Notes: generated by a model not told the origin, from the sequence alone. A stretch of 23,744 bases of DNA from an uncultured Flavobacteriales bacterium (GCA_903899795.1 CAIUKX010000423.1:1-23744); one strand, 5' to 3'. Shown: positions 1 through 8,623, counted from the first letter of the stretch. Numbers and translations: made by a program.

Positions 1-684
1 GAATTAAACCTCAAAAACCAAAAAATACAGTCTGTTTACTCAATTGTTGAGAGGAACAATGAGACTTTGAAGAAATTGTTAAACGACAAAGAATTACTTT
101 TTAAAGAGGTGCATCATCGGGTAAAAAATAATCTTCAAATTATTTCCAGCCTCCTTAATTTACAAGCCAATACAATTACGGATGTAACCACGCAGGAAGC
201 ATTAAAGCAAAGTCAGAGCAGAATCAATACGATGGCAATTCTCCATAATAAATTGTATCAAACGGAGGATTTTACCACTGTTTCAATGGATGAATACTTG
301 AAACAAATGATCGCTGCTATTGAAAGCTCATTTCGTTCTATTGATTGTAAAGTAGATTTTGGAATCGATACCGATCCCGAAATCACGTTCAATATTGACA
401 TTGCCATCCCTTTTGGATTGATTTTAAATGAGCTATCTACAAATTCGTTTAAACATGCATTTGTCGGAAAAAGCAGCGGAGCAATACGGATTTCGTTGCA
501 AAAAGCTAACGAAGGTCAATACCGTTTTATTTTTCAAGATGACGGTTGTGGACTTCCTTCAGACTATGAGACTGAAGCAATGGAATCACTGGGATTAGAA
601 CTCATTGAAATGCTAGTTCAGCAATTGAACGGAACACTTCATCTTACCAACGAAAATGGAGCACGTTTTGAAATTGTTTTTTGA
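1..684 (+). CDS. Sensor histidine kinase, HisKA_2 type (5' end outside window)
   Basis: The frame is open from base 1, so only the C-terminal 227 residues are present; the sensory N-terminus lies upstream. The DHp helix carries HHRVKNN, with the phosphoacceptor His at about visible residue 39 (the His before Arg). A HATPase_c domain follows: N-box NELSTNSFKHAF from about 142, G1 box DDGCGLP from about 180, and a shortened G2-like LGLEL near 197. HisKA_2 kinases autophosphorylate this His and pass phosphate to a response regulator; in Bacteroidota they often follow TPR or PAS sensor regions. The first visible residues look coiled-coil-like (ELNLKNQKIQSVYSIVERNNE), as in a linker helix. No response regulator lies downstream in this window. 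A TTG at 67 could be mistaken for a start, but the open upstream frame argues for truncation by the window. The family is clear; the signal is unknown. Confidence 0.93.
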   Translation, partial: ELNLKNQKIQSVYSIVERNNETLKKLLNDKELLFKEVHHRVKNNLQIISSLLNLQANTITDVTTQEALKQSQSRINTMAILHNKLYQTEDFTTVSMDEYLKQMIAAIESSFRSIDCKVDFGIDTDPEITFNIDIAIPFGLILNELSTNSFKHAFVGKSSGAIRISLQKANEGQYRFIFQDDGCGLPSDYETEAMESLGLELIEMLVQQLNGTLHLTNENGARFEIVF

Positions 685-687
685 CAG

Positions 688-702
688 ATCTCTAATAGAG
701 AT
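688..702. terminator. Small stem-loop between convergent genes
   Basis: ATCTCT-AAT-AGAGAT is a perfect 6-bp stem with a 3-base loop, in the 21-bp gap between the kinase stop and the hemL stop. It has no clear U-tract on either side, so a role as a weak bidirectional terminator is only inferred from its position. Confidence 0.3.
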
Positions 703-705
703 AAA

Positions 706-2022
706 TTAAGCAATCACTAAGGTTTCATCTAATGCTTCGCAGAAAGCTGTTGCCGCTTCCGATAATATCTCTTTGGTGTGTGCCTGTGATATAAAGCCAA
801 CTTCGTAACCGCTTGGACCTAGATAAACACCTCTTTCCAACAAAGCCATGAAAATCTTTCTGAAACCAGTCATGTCAGGATTGATTTCACCTGCTCTTCG
901 AATGTGTTTTTTTCCATCAAACGACAACCAGAAAATGGATCCGATAGTTACCAGTTCAAAGTTGTATCCTTTCTCTTTAGCATGACTGTTGACCAAGTTC
1001 ACGAAATACTGTGTACGTTCGGTTTGGTCTTCGTAAAATCCCGGTTTGGCACATTCTGTCAATTGGGCGATTCCTGCTGCCATCGCTACTGGATTTCCGG
1101 ATAAGGTTCCCGCTTGATAAACAGGTCCGTCAGGTGAAATGCTCGCCATGATATTTGCTTTTGCTCCGTAAGCTCCAACAGGTAATCCTCCCCCAATGAT
1201 TTTTCCATAAGTTACAATATCAGGTGTAATGTCATACAATTCGGCAGCACCTGAAAAGGCAACACGGAATCCGGAAATTACTTCGTCGAATAATAATAGA
1301 ATGTTGTTTTCGGAACATAATTTTCGGAGTTCTTTCAGAAAGGTTAATTCTTGTAATAGTAGTCCGTTATTAGCCGGAATCGGTTCAATGATGGCACATG
1401 CCAATTCATCTTTATATTGCGCAATGCAAGCACGCAATGCGTCCAGATCATTCAATTCAACCACCAATGTTTCGTCAATATAGCTTTGTGGAATTCCCTG
1501 ACTGGTTGAGGAAGTTCCAAATGTTACCAATCCACTCCCTGCCTTAACCAGCATGGAATCCACGTGACCATGGTAACAACCTTCGAATTTCAATACTTTG
1601 TTTTTACCTGTATACCCACGCGCCATGCGGATCGCAGACATAACAGCCTCTGTTCCAGAACTCACAAAACGAATTTTATCGATGTATGGATTTTTGGAAA
1701 GAATCAATTCAGCCAATTCGTTTTCCATACGGGTCGGTGCGCCGAAGCTTGATCCGTTTTGCAAAGTTTCCACAATTTTCTCATAGACTTTCGGATGGTT
1801 GTGACCCAAAATTAATGGCCCCCAACTTCCACAAAAATCAATGAATTGGTTACCGTCTTCATCCCAAATGTGACAGCCTGAACCTTTTTTCATGAACAAT
1901 GGAGCACCATCAACTGATTTAAAAGCACGAACTGGTGAATTAACTCCTCCAGGGAAATAAGTTTTTGCTTTTTCGAAAAGTGATTCAGATTCGTTTCTTT
2001 TCAGGGTATGTTTCGTTGCCAT
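706..2022 (-). CDS. hemL: Glutamate-1-semialdehyde 2,1-aminomutase
   Basis: This PLP enzyme converts glutamate-1-semialdehyde to 5-aminolevulinate, the last step of the C5 route into heme and other tetrapyrroles; it is cytoplasmic. The 438 residues match the family length. Visible hallmarks are the N-terminal FPGGVNSPVRAF (23-34), SSGTEAVMSAIR (121-132), YHGHVD (150-155), LLFDEVISGFR with the PLP-binding Asp246, and TYGKIIGGGLPVGAYG with the Schiff-base Lys274. It stands alone as a monocistronic gene, convergent with the upstream kinase and preceded by a good promoter at 2049-2076. The Ala-Thr-Lys start at 2022 leaves a leader of about 20 bases from that promoter. A paralogous class-III aminotransferase is possible in principle, but the N-terminal and lysine motifs are specific to GSA aminotransferase. 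Confidence 0.97.
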   Translation of the reverse strand: MATKHTLKRNESESLFEKAKTYFPGGVNSPVRAFKSVDGAPLFMKKGSGCHIWDEDGNQFIDFCGSWGPLILGHNHPKVYEKIVETLQNGSSFGAPTRMENELAELILSKNPYIDKIRFVSSGTEAVMSAIRMARGYTGKNKVLKFEGCYHGHVDSMLVKAGSGLVTFGTSSTSQGIPQSYIDETLVVELNDLDALRACIAQYKDELACAIIEPIPANNGLLLQELTFLKELRKLCSENNILLLFDEVISGFRVAFSGAAELYDITPDIVTYGKIIGGGLPVGAYGAKANIMASISPDGPVYQAGTLSGNPVAMAAGIAQLTECAKPGFYEDQTERTQYFVNLVNSHAKEKGYNFELVTIGSIFWLSFDGKKHIRRAGEINPDMTGFRKIFMALLERGVYLGPSGYEVGFISQAHTKEILSEAATAFCEALDETLVIA

Positions 2023-2048
2023 GTTTGGAATGTTTATGTTTTGTTTTG

Positions 2049-2076
2049 CAAAAGTAGTATTTAATTAGGAAAGCAA
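2049..2076 (-). promoter_or_regulatory. Bacteroidota-type promoter of hemL
   Basis: Read on the minus strand, there is TTG (2076-2074), a 17-base spacer, then TACTTTTG (2056-2049). This fits the Bacteroidota consensus TTG-N17-23-TAnnTTTG. Transcription would start near 2043, about 20 bases before the hemL ATG. Confidence 0.65.
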
Positions 2077-2152
2077 TTAAAACGACAGTACAAACACATT
2101 TAAAATTTCTTTAAAATAATGGGGAAATCTATTTCGTTTTTTTAATCAAATT

Positions 2153-4339
2153 TTATTGAGCCGGCTTCTCCTTTGATTTCCCGAGAAAGGTGACTTTGAA
2201 CGAATAATCGGGATTTTCTTTGTCTAAATTTGGGACATTGGGTGAAATGGCTGATCTTGCATTCGAACTCAGGATTTGTGTGTACTTTGGATCCAAGATT
2301 AATTTTGTTCCATTTGTTTGGTAAAATTCGATTTTGTACCAATTTTTTTCTCTTCCGTAACTTGCCTTCAAGCCCGAAATCTTAAACGTTGGATTATTTT
2401 CAAGCTTTTCACTGCTGATCGGTTGAGCTCCTCCTGATTCGGTGTAAGCGTCTTTGAATCGCTGTCCGGCATAATCTCCAGGTCCTTCAGAATTGATATC
2501 GTAACCATCTCCTACAATACATCCGTATTTGAGTTGGCTTCTGTCGATCAATTCCTTAATGCAAGGGTATTCTGATTCCAGATTTCTCCAGTAGAAAGTA
2601 GCATTATGAACCCATCCTAAAACGCGTTCCTGATTTTCACTGGTCAGAGCCAGCATTTCAATTTTTCGGCTGGCGACAGAGCGTGTATCGCTCCACTTTT
2701 GAGGAGTATAATTCATTTTTCGAAGATCTTCACCTTTGAAAAAACTTTGGACTAATCCTAAATTTAAATAGTAACCGAAATCGTGAACGCCTCTATCCCA
2801 CCACCAATCCATTCCTGAGCCGAAACAACCCATCATTGCGGTTGACCAAACGCTGTTGTGGTATTCAATTCCTGTACAGCAGTAAATGCGTAATTTGTTA
2901 TCTGAAATCCCCATTTCTTCAATGATGACAGGCTTTTTGTATAAATTCCAGTAATTAAATACGCTGGTGTACCGACCTTTGAAATTTACATCTTTTATTG
3001 TTTCGTAATCATGAATGGAAACTACATCCGAATTTTTCAGCATTCCATTAAAATTGCTGTTTTTTTCAAAAGAGGGAATCGAACTGAAAGAATTTGAAAA
3101 TAAAACAGTTTGACTTAAATCCTTCTGAATGTGCGTTTTTTGATTGACAAACCAATCTTTGAACACAGTGAGGGCATCTTCTTCGCTATATTTCGGGTTG
3201 GTTTTCTTTTCATCTTTAACAATTCCACTATACCAATTGTTGACTTCGGAATAACCATAAAAACTAAAGCTCGGACTGTATCCCCAGCGTGAAAAAACAT
3301 ACCGCAGCGATTTCAATTGCCATTCCTTGGCCTCTTCGTTTGTAAGGTAATCTACTTTTCGACTGAGTGAAAGTCCCATGCGATACGGATTATCAAACCA
3401 GCTGACCCCACTCCAATCGGAGCCCCCAGGGTTAAAATAACTGTCCATCAATTCCACATGGTGACGAAAAATAATGAAATACACACCATTTTTTTCGCAC
3501 AATTCCACCAAACGATCAAAACCATACATTTCGTCCTGTTTTCCATTGTAATTGTTGTACACAGGCCAATCGGGTAAAGCAGCTTGGGGTTGCATGTCGA
3601 AGCGCGTAAAATTTCCTCCAACATCGATAAGCTGCTGCACTCCTTTCATTTGCCGCTGATTTTGGGAAGGTTTGTAGGTGAAAAATCCACCGCTGGAAAT
3701 GTTGTTGGAAATCGCAAAAAATGTTTCTCCTGTTTCGCTGTAATACAAATAACGGTCAGCATTAGTTCCGGTTTCCGATTTCTTCAATATTCCTTTGTGA
3801 TTAGAGGAAGTACATTCAAACGAAAGTTCAATTTTTGTAGGTGTATTGTGACTTTTGGAAGAAACGGATATAGCAATTTTCCATGTCCCGATTTCATTAG
3901 GAGCAAAACGAACCCTCCATGGATAAGCTGTTGTATCGGAGTCCCATTTGTCTAAAGCAATATTTTCAAGATAGGGCAGGTAGTAAAATCCATAGCGTTT
4001 GGTAATTACGCCCGTTGGAGAAGTAAAATTTGCTTCAAAATTGATGTGATCAGGGTCGAAAGGATTGATTCCCGTTGTATCGTTTTTCTGAAGAAACAAT
4101 TGAATTTTCTTTTGAAGATCCTCCGAAATTTGAAATCCAAATTCAGTTTTGGCATATTTTGCTGTCGATCCCGGGGTTCCGGATGGTAAAAACCAGGCAG
4201 ACTGAATAAATGTCGGATCACTTGCATTTTTTTTGACTCCATGTGTCTGGCTTCCAGGAAAAGGTAATGGTGCATGATTTTGTGACCATAGGACAGAAGA
4301 AAATAACACAAAAAACAGCAAGCTATAAGAAGTTTTCAT
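2153..4339 (-). CDS. Secreted DUF5060 / clan-A glycoside-hydrolase-like protein
   Basis: The 728-residue protein starts with a signal peptide (MKTSYSLLFFVLFSSVLWSQ). Residues about 65-175 resemble a DUF5060 beta-sandwich (FEANFTSPTG near 101, WRVRFAPNEIGTWKI at 141-155), usually found in front of TIM-barrel glycosidases. The barrel-like part follows: FTRFDMQPQ (244), YFIIFRHHVELMDSYF (287), FYGYSEVNNW with candidate acid/base Glu365, DVVSIHDYE (438), and PVIIEEMGIS with candidate nucleophile Glu474 or Glu475, as in clan GH-A enzymes. It also has DWWWDRGVHDFG (511). The C-terminus is a small beta-rich region without a recognisable T9SS tail, so it is probably periplasmic or outer-membrane associated. 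It is not flanked by SusCD or other saccharolytic genes, so the substrate cannot be named. The overall fold class is fairly sure; the activity is inferred. Confidence 0.72.
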   Translation of the reverse strand: MKTSYSLLFFVLFSSVLWSQNHAPLPFPGSQTHGVKKNASDPTFIQSAWFLPSGTPGSTAKYAKTEFGFQISEDLQKKIQLFLQKNDTTGINPFDPDHINFEANFTSPTGVITKRYGFYYLPYLENIALDKWDSDTTAYPWRVRFAPNEIGTWKIAISVSSKSHNTPTKIELSFECTSSNHKGILKKSETGTNADRYLYYSETGETFFAISNNISSGGFFTYKPSQNQRQMKGVQQLIDVGGNFTRFDMQPQAALPDWPVYNNYNGKQDEMYGFDRLVELCEKNGVYFIIFRHHVELMDSYFNPGGSDWSGVSWFDNPYRMGLSLSRKVDYLTNEEAKEWQLKSLRYVFSRWGYSPSFSFYGYSEVNNWYSGIVKDEKKTNPKYSEEDALTVFKDWFVNQKTHIQKDLSQTVLFSNSFSSIPSFEKNSNFNGMLKNSDVVSIHDYETIKDVNFKGRYTSVFNYWNLYKKPVIIEEMGISDNKLRIYCCTGIEYHNSVWSTAMMGCFGSGMDWWWDRGVHDFGYYLNLGLVQSFFKGEDLRKMNYTPQKWSDTRSVASRKIEMLALTSENQERVLGWVHNATFYWRNLESEYPCIKELIDRSQLKYGCIVGDGYDINSEGPGDYAGQRFKDAYTESGGAQPISSEKLENNPTFKISGLKASYGREKNWYKIEFYQTNGTKLILDPKYTQILSSNARSAISPNVPNLDKENPDYSFKVTFLGKSKEKPAQ

Positions 4340-4385
4340 AAAGCAAAAATTTAGAGAATAGATACTAATTTATCTCCGATTTCTA

Positions 4386-4393
4386 CAAAAATA
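4386..4393 (-). promoter_or_regulatory. Putative -7 element for the DUF5060 gene
   Basis: TATTTTTG on the minus strand matches TAnnTTTG and would give a leader of about 40 bases before the ATG at 4339. No TTG is found at the expected -33 distance, so support is partial. Confidence 0.35.
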
Positions 4394-4452
4394 AGAATCA
4401 TTCTTGGAAGAGCGTTTAAAACGAATTTCATTTTATTGCCATACGCTTTAGC

Positions 4453-4482
4453 TTGCACATTGGTTTGATTTTACTACATTTG
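4453..4482 (+). promoter_or_regulatory. Bacteroidota-type promoter of the LysE-family gene
   Basis: TTG (4453-4455), a 19-base spacer and TACATTTG (4475-4482) fit TTG-N17-23-TAnnTTTG. The predicted transcription start near 4488 lies about 15 bases before the TTG start codon at 4503, which supports that start over the internal ATG inside the first membrane helix. Confidence 0.65.
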
Positions 4483-4502
4483 TTGAAACCAATCTATATA
4501 TT

Positions 4503-5153
4503 TTGATTGACTTAATATTGAAAGGAGTTGTCACTGGATTTATCTTGAGTATCATGATAGGTCCTGTATTTTTTATCTTGTTGCAGACAAGTATCCGCAA
4601 GGGTGTTAGGGCAGCTTTGGCTTTCGATGCGGGTGTCTTTTTGAGTGATTTCATCTACATACTAATTGCATACGTTTTTTATTCTGAAGTTGCACATCTC
4701 ACAACGGGGAACAATACGCACATTGCTCAAATTATAGGAGGCTCGCTTTTTTTGGTATATGGAGTTGCGACTTTTTTCAAAAAATTAAAACATCAGCCTG
4801 TTGATGAAGATGGGAATGTGATTCATAATCAAAAAGATTATCTGATGCTTTTCATCAAAGGATTTTTGCTCAATTTTGCAAATCCAATGGTTATTTTCTA
4901 TTGGTTCAGTGTGATGACTTTAGCTTCGAAAAATTCTGCTGCAAAAACCGATCATTCCTTATCGGTTCTTTTTTTCCTTGGAGTTATTCTGGTAACTTTC
5001 TTTTCTATCGATATATTGAAAATTATTGGGGCAAAACGTCTCAGACCACTGGTTACTGATAATCTTTTAAAAGCATTGAACCGTTTGATTGGAATTGTTT
5101 TTGTTGGCTTTGGAGTCTTTTTACTGATCAAAGGTATTCTTGGAAATGTGTAA
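4503..5153 (+). CDS. LysE/RhtB-family amino-acid exporter
   Basis: This 216-residue inner-membrane protein has about six hydrophobic helices. The family signature is visible: KGVVTGFILSIMIGPVFF (7-24), LQTSIRKGVRAALAFDAGVFLSD (27-49), and the NFANPMVIFYW motif (124-134). LysE-family proteins export amino acids or small metabolites using the proton gradient; the substrate cannot be told from sequence. The start is TTG at 4503: it lies right after a good promoter and keeps the first helix whole, while the next in-frame ATG would cut that helix. A charged loop (about 94-112) contains HQPVDEDGNVIHNQKD. The following MORN-type gene is on the same strand 15-42 bases away, so co-transcription is possible. 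Confidence 0.88.
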   Translation: MIDLILKGVVTGFILSIMIGPVFFILLQTSIRKGVRAALAFDAGVFLSDFIYILIAYVFYSEVAHLTTGNNTHIAQIIGGSLFLVYGVATFFKKLKHQPVDEDGNVIHNQKDYLMLFIKGFLLNFANPMVIFYWFSVMTLASKNSAAKTDHSLSVLFFLGVILVTFFSIDILKIIGAKRLRPLVTDNLLKALNRLIGIVFVGFGVFLLIKGILGNV

Positions 5154-5195
5154 CTTTCTTCCGAAAAAATGTTATTATTCATAAATGTAAAATCC

Positions 5196-6917
5196 ATGTT
5201 GAACACTTTTAAACTCTTTTTTTTCTTGACGATGTTGGTGCCTTTTGCAGTTCAATCTCAATTCGAAATAAAAAAGGAAAATTTATCCAAGAAGGATGTG
5301 CTCTATTGGGATTTTAACAAGACAATGGTTCAATCTTCCGGTTCTTATTACGTGGATGGTCTCGGTCAAACCAAGGACAAACATGGACTCTGGAAATACT
5401 ACGATAAATTTGGTGATCTGGAAGAAGAACGCAATTATTACCGCGGGAAATTGAATGGAAAAGTAATGATGTACTACTCCAACGGTAAACCACGACAAGA
5501 AGGATATTTCAAAGTTGTTCGTATGGATCCGTTGGATCCTAAAAGAGATACTGAATATCAGGATAGTGTTTACCGTGAATGGAACGAAACCGGAACATTG
5601 TCCAAAGAAGGAATGTACAAGCTTGGTCAGCCAATCGGAATCTGGAAAAATTTCTATGTCGATGGTCGTGAAAAATCCTACGAAGAAGAAAAAGACAGCG
5701 TGAACTATTTATGGTCTTTTTGGTTGCCGGATGCAGCTCATACACAAACTGTGAAGAACGGAACAGGTGAAGTTGTCGTTTATCATTCTACCGGAACTGT
5801 GAAAGAATGGTACAATTACAAAAACGGATTGATGGATGGTCCGTTTGAAGACAAAAGTATTTATGGATACGTTATGCTTTCCGGATTTTTCAAAGAAGGT
5901 GAAAAGGACAGTCTTTGGAAATACTACTACTATACAGGTGACATTGAAAAGACCAGCACATACAAAAACAATAAACTAAACGGACCTTACAATTATTTTT
6001 ACGATACCGGAAAGTTGAATGTAACTGGGAATTATGTAAATGGCAAGAAAGAAGGTGTTTGGAAATGGTTTACCAAAAATGAAACACCTGATATGCAGGG
6101 AAGTTTTAAAAATGATTTGCAAGAAGGAGAATGGATTTATTGGTATCCGACGGGAGAAAAATCGTATACAGCTTATTACAAAGCAAATTTAAAAACAGGG
6201 CATTGGACCTATCTCTACAAAGATGGCACAACTTTTAAAACAGGAGATTTTGCTGAAGATTTGAAAGAAGGTAGATGGCAGACCTGGTATGAGAATGGAA
6301 CCTTATTGATGGACGGTGTTTATTCCAAAGTAAAAGAAGAAGGTGTTTGGACCAACTATTGGGACAATGGAAAAGTCAAAAACGCAACGACATTTAAACA
6401 CGGAGAAATGAATGGAGCTTGGTTGTCCTATTATCCTTCAGGAAATAAAAAATTGATCGGGAAGTATAAGAATAATTACAAAGTTGGGAAATGGACTGAT
6501 TATTATGAAAACGGAATGCCGAAAGACATTTTCAGTTACAAAGTGACCACTGTTAAATCCCAAATGGATTATGGTGTTATGAAAGGTCGTGAAGAAACTG
6601 AAAGTGTAAAACACGGTCACTCTGAATCCTACTCAAGTAAAGATTTCAAGAAAACGGAGGAAGGGAATTACAAAAACGGACAAAAAGACGGTGAATGGAT
6701 TGACTATTATCCAGGTGGGAAAGTACCAGCCATCATTACCCATTACAAAAACGGTGAATTGGATGGAACGATGAAGCAGTTTGACCGAATGGGGAAACTT
6801 ACTTCTGAAATCAATTACGCCAAGGGTTTGAAAGACGGTCCTTGTATTATCTACGACGAAAAAGGAAAAGTTATCAGCAAAAAAATGTTTTCCAAAGGTG
6901 GAGAATTGAGACAGTAA
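5196..6917 (+). CDS. Secreted MORN_2 / YwqK-type repeat protein
   Basis: With the ATG at 5196, the 573-residue protein begins with a normal signal peptide (MLNTFKLFFFLTMLVPFAVQ|SQ). An ATG at 5169 in the same frame would add nine residues (MLLFINVKS) in front, which fits export less well. Nearly the whole mature chain consists of about 19 repeats of 22-24 residues with the pattern G-x-W-x-x-[YW]-[YW]-x-x-G-[KE]-x-x-x-x-x-x-[YF]-K-[ND]-G, typical of the MORN_2 / YwqK 'antitoxin' repeat family. In Bacteroidota these are common exported proteins of unknown role, and the antitoxin label is unlikely to apply. They probably form an extended beta-hairpin solenoid. No enzymatic domain or T9SS tail is seen. 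The stop codon is only 4 bases from the stop of the convergent MDR gene. Confidence 0.82.
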   Translation: MLNTFKLFFFLTMLVPFAVQSQFEIKKENLSKKDVLYWDFNKTMVQSSGSYYVDGLGQTKDKHGLWKYYDKFGDLEEERNYYRGKLNGKVMMYYSNGKPRQEGYFKVVRMDPLDPKRDTEYQDSVYREWNETGTLSKEGMYKLGQPIGIWKNFYVDGREKSYEEEKDSVNYLWSFWLPDAAHTQTVKNGTGEVVVYHSTGTVKEWYNYKNGLMDGPFEDKSIYGYVMLSGFFKEGEKDSLWKYYYYTGDIEKTSTYKNNKLNGPYNYFYDTGKLNVTGNYVNGKKEGVWKWFTKNETPDMQGSFKNDLQEGEWIYWYPTGEKSYTAYYKANLKTGHWTYLYKDGTTFKTGDFAEDLKEGRWQTWYENGTLLMDGVYSKVKEEGVWTNYWDNGKVKNATTFKHGEMNGAWLSYYPSGNKKLIGKYKNNYKVGKWTDYYENGMPKDIFSYKVTTVKSQMDYGVMKGREETESVKHGHSESYSSKDFKKTEEGNYKNGQKDGEWIDYYPGGKVPAIITHYKNGELDGTMKQFDRMGKLTSEINYAKGLKDGPCIIYDEKGKVISKKMFSKGGELRQ

Positions 6918-6921
6918 GATC

Positions 6922-7956
6922 CTACCAGTGGATGACCAATTTCCCCACAGTTTCTCCTTTTTCTAAGGCTTCATGAGCTTTTGAAAGATCTTCTACAGCA
7001 TAACTTCCGCCAACTTGTGGAGATAATTTTCCTTCATGATGCAGTTCGACCACTTTTTGCAGGCAGAAGCTTAATACCTCGGGTTTATTGTCAGCGATTT
7101 TAAGCATGTTTACCCCCAATACATTTTTGGATCGCATCATCAATCCTATTGGAATCACGAATCCCATTTTGCGGACAAAGTTGAGGCTGGAAAAGATCCC
7201 CCATTTTGTACCGGATAATTCGGCTCCTCCGAAAAGAATCAATCTTCCACCTGAACCGAGTAATTTGAAATCTTTTTTGAAAGTTGAACCAGCTACAGGA
7301 TTGTAACTGACATCCAGACGTTCGCCTCCTAACAAGCGTTCCATTTGAACAGTATACTCTTCTTTTTTGTAATTGATCACAAAATCAGCACCTAATTTTT
7401 CTACCAAAGCTCGTTTTTGTTCCGAACCTACTTTGGCATATACAATGGCACCTTTCAGTTTTGCCAGTTGAATTAATATCGTTCCTACGCCACCTGCAGC
7501 TGAGTGTATGAGTACTTTTTCATCCTTGCGAACAGGTGTAAGGTATTCAGCCATGTAATAGGCGGTAACAGATTGTGTACATAAGGCGAGCGCTATGCCG
7601 GCGTCCAAATCTCCGATTTCAACTATTGCATTGACTTTGGTAACCACTTTTTTGGAATAGCCACCAAATCGACAGAAACCGACAACCCTTTTTCCGATCC
7701 ATTCAGAAGAACCATCACTACCTACTTGAGTAATCCGTCCAACAACTTCGTAACCAATCACGCAAGGCATCGGAGGAGCTTCCCGGTACTGACCATTTCG
7801 GGCAGCAACGTCGGCATAATTTAAACCAAAGGATTCGACTTCTATAAGAACTTCATCAGCCGATGGTTCATTCAATTGAATGGATTTTCTTTCGAATGCT
7901 CGGTAAGGATCACCTTTTCGAACGAGAACAATCGCCTCGGAATTAATTTTTGCCAT
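6922..7956 (-). CDS. Zinc-independent medium-chain dehydrogenase (quinone oxidoreductase / VAT1-like)
   Basis: The 344 residues match the MDR superfamily. The N-terminal GroES-like domain has the family run SFGLNYADVAARNGQY (42-57) and MPCVIGYEVVGRI (63-75). The Rossmann fold has SAAGGVGTILIQLAKLKGA (152-170), the NAD(P)H-binding motif. The stretch YNPVAGSTFKKDFKLLGSGG followed by G-x-FSSLNFVRKM resembles the VAT1-like branch of quinone oxidoreductases. The Cys/His zinc ligands of alcohol dehydrogenases are not apparent, so it likely reduces quinones or enones with NADPH. The ATG overlaps the end of rsmI by 14 bases, indicating translational coupling in the RDD-rsmI-MDR operon. The functional link to rRNA methylation is unclear. 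Confidence 0.87.
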   Translation of the reverse strand: MAKINSEAIVLVRKGDPYRAFERKSIQLNEPSADEVLIEVESFGLNYADVAARNGQYREAPPMPCVIGYEVVGRITQVGSDGSSEWIGKRVVGFCRFGGYSKKVVTKVNAIVEIGDLDAGIALALCTQSVTAYYMAEYLTPVRKDEKVLIHSAAGGVGTILIQLAKLKGAIVYAKVGSEQKRALVEKLGADFVINYKKEEYTVQMERLLGGERLDVSYNPVAGSTFKKDFKLLGSGGRLILFGGAELSGTKWGIFSSLNFVRKMGFVIPIGLMMRSKNVLGVNMLKIADNKPEVLSFCLQKVVELHHEGKLSPQVGGSYAVEDLSKAHEALEKGETVGKLVIHW

Positions 7957-8623
7957 TTTTTCCTTCTATAATCACAACAATTTCTCCCTTGGGAGGATGT
8001 TTTTCGTAATAATCCTGTACTTCCTGAGCTGTTCCGCGTTTGTATTCTTCGAACATCTTGGAAAGTTCCCGAACTACACATACTTTTCGTTCAGCTCCCA
8101 TGAATTCAACAATTTGAGCGAGACATTTTACCAAGCGATGAGGTGATTCATAGAGCACAATGGTTCTTTCTTCTTGTTCAAGCGCCATTAATTTTGTTTG
8201 CCGTCCTTTTTTGTGTGGTAAGAAACCTTCAAAACAGAAACGATCACAGGGAAAACCACTTGCAACCAAAGCAGGAATAAGAGCTGTTGGTCCGGGTAGA
8301 CATTCTACATCAATTCCTTCTTTAACGCATTCGCGTGCTAATAAGAATCCCGGATCTGAAATTCCCGGTGTGCCGGCATCAGAAACCAGAACCGTCAATG
8401 TACACGATTTTATTTTGTCGATCGTTGAACCTAATGTTTTATGCTCATTGTGTGCATGAAAAGGCAAAACATGTTGACTAATTTCGAAGTGATTCAATAA
8501 TTTTTTTGTCACTCGCGTATCTTCGGCGAAGATCAGATCGGCTTCCTTCAAAATCCGCAAAGAACGCAAAGTGATGTCTTCCAAATTACCAATTGGAGTG
8601 GGTACTAAACAAAGCTTTGCCAT
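7943..8623 (-). CDS. rsmI: 16S rRNA (cytidine-1402 2'-O) methyltransferase
   Basis: RsmI adds the 2'-O-methyl group to C1402 in the decoding centre of 16S rRNA. The tetrapyrrole-methylase fold is plain: LCLVPTPIGNLEDITLRSLRIL starts at residue 4, IFAEDTRVTKKLL (31-43), the SAM-site motif LVSDAGTPGISDPG (79-92), LPGPTALIPALVASGFP (109-125), FEGFLPHKKGRQ (131-142) and YESPHRL (158-164). At 226 residues it stops at the end of the catalytic domain (GEIVVIIEG) and lacks the roughly 50-60-residue C-terminal extension of the E. coli enzyme, as is usual in Bacteroidota. It lies 3 bases after the RDD gene and overlaps the next gene by 14 bases, the middle of a three-gene operon. Confidence 0.95.
   Translation of the reverse strand: MAKLCLVPTPIGNLEDITLRSLRILKEADLIFAEDTRVTKKLLNHFEISQHVLPFHAHNEHKTLGSTIDKIKSCTLTVLVSDAGTPGISDPGFLLARECVKEGIDVECLPGPTALIPALVASGFPCDRFCFEGFLPHKKGRQTKLMALEQEERTIVLYESPHRLVKCLAQIVEFMGAERKVCVVRELSKMFEEYKRGTAQEVQDYYEKHPPKGEIVVIIEGKNGKN

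Noticed and set aside
1229..1786. Plus-strand open frames inside hemL (62-84 codons), and similar antisense frames in asd, the RCC1 gene and others
   Set aside because: They are shadows of strongly supported genes on the other strand, with no family motifs or start-site context.
2153..4339. Part of a polysaccharide utilisation locus
   Set aside because: No SusC/SusD pair, sugar transporter or other glycosidase is present on either side within the window.
4448..4654. Minus-strand frame of 68 codons across the divergent promoter region
   Set aside because: It is antisense to the LysE-family start and covers both promoter elements; the composition is unremarkable and no homologous motif is seen.
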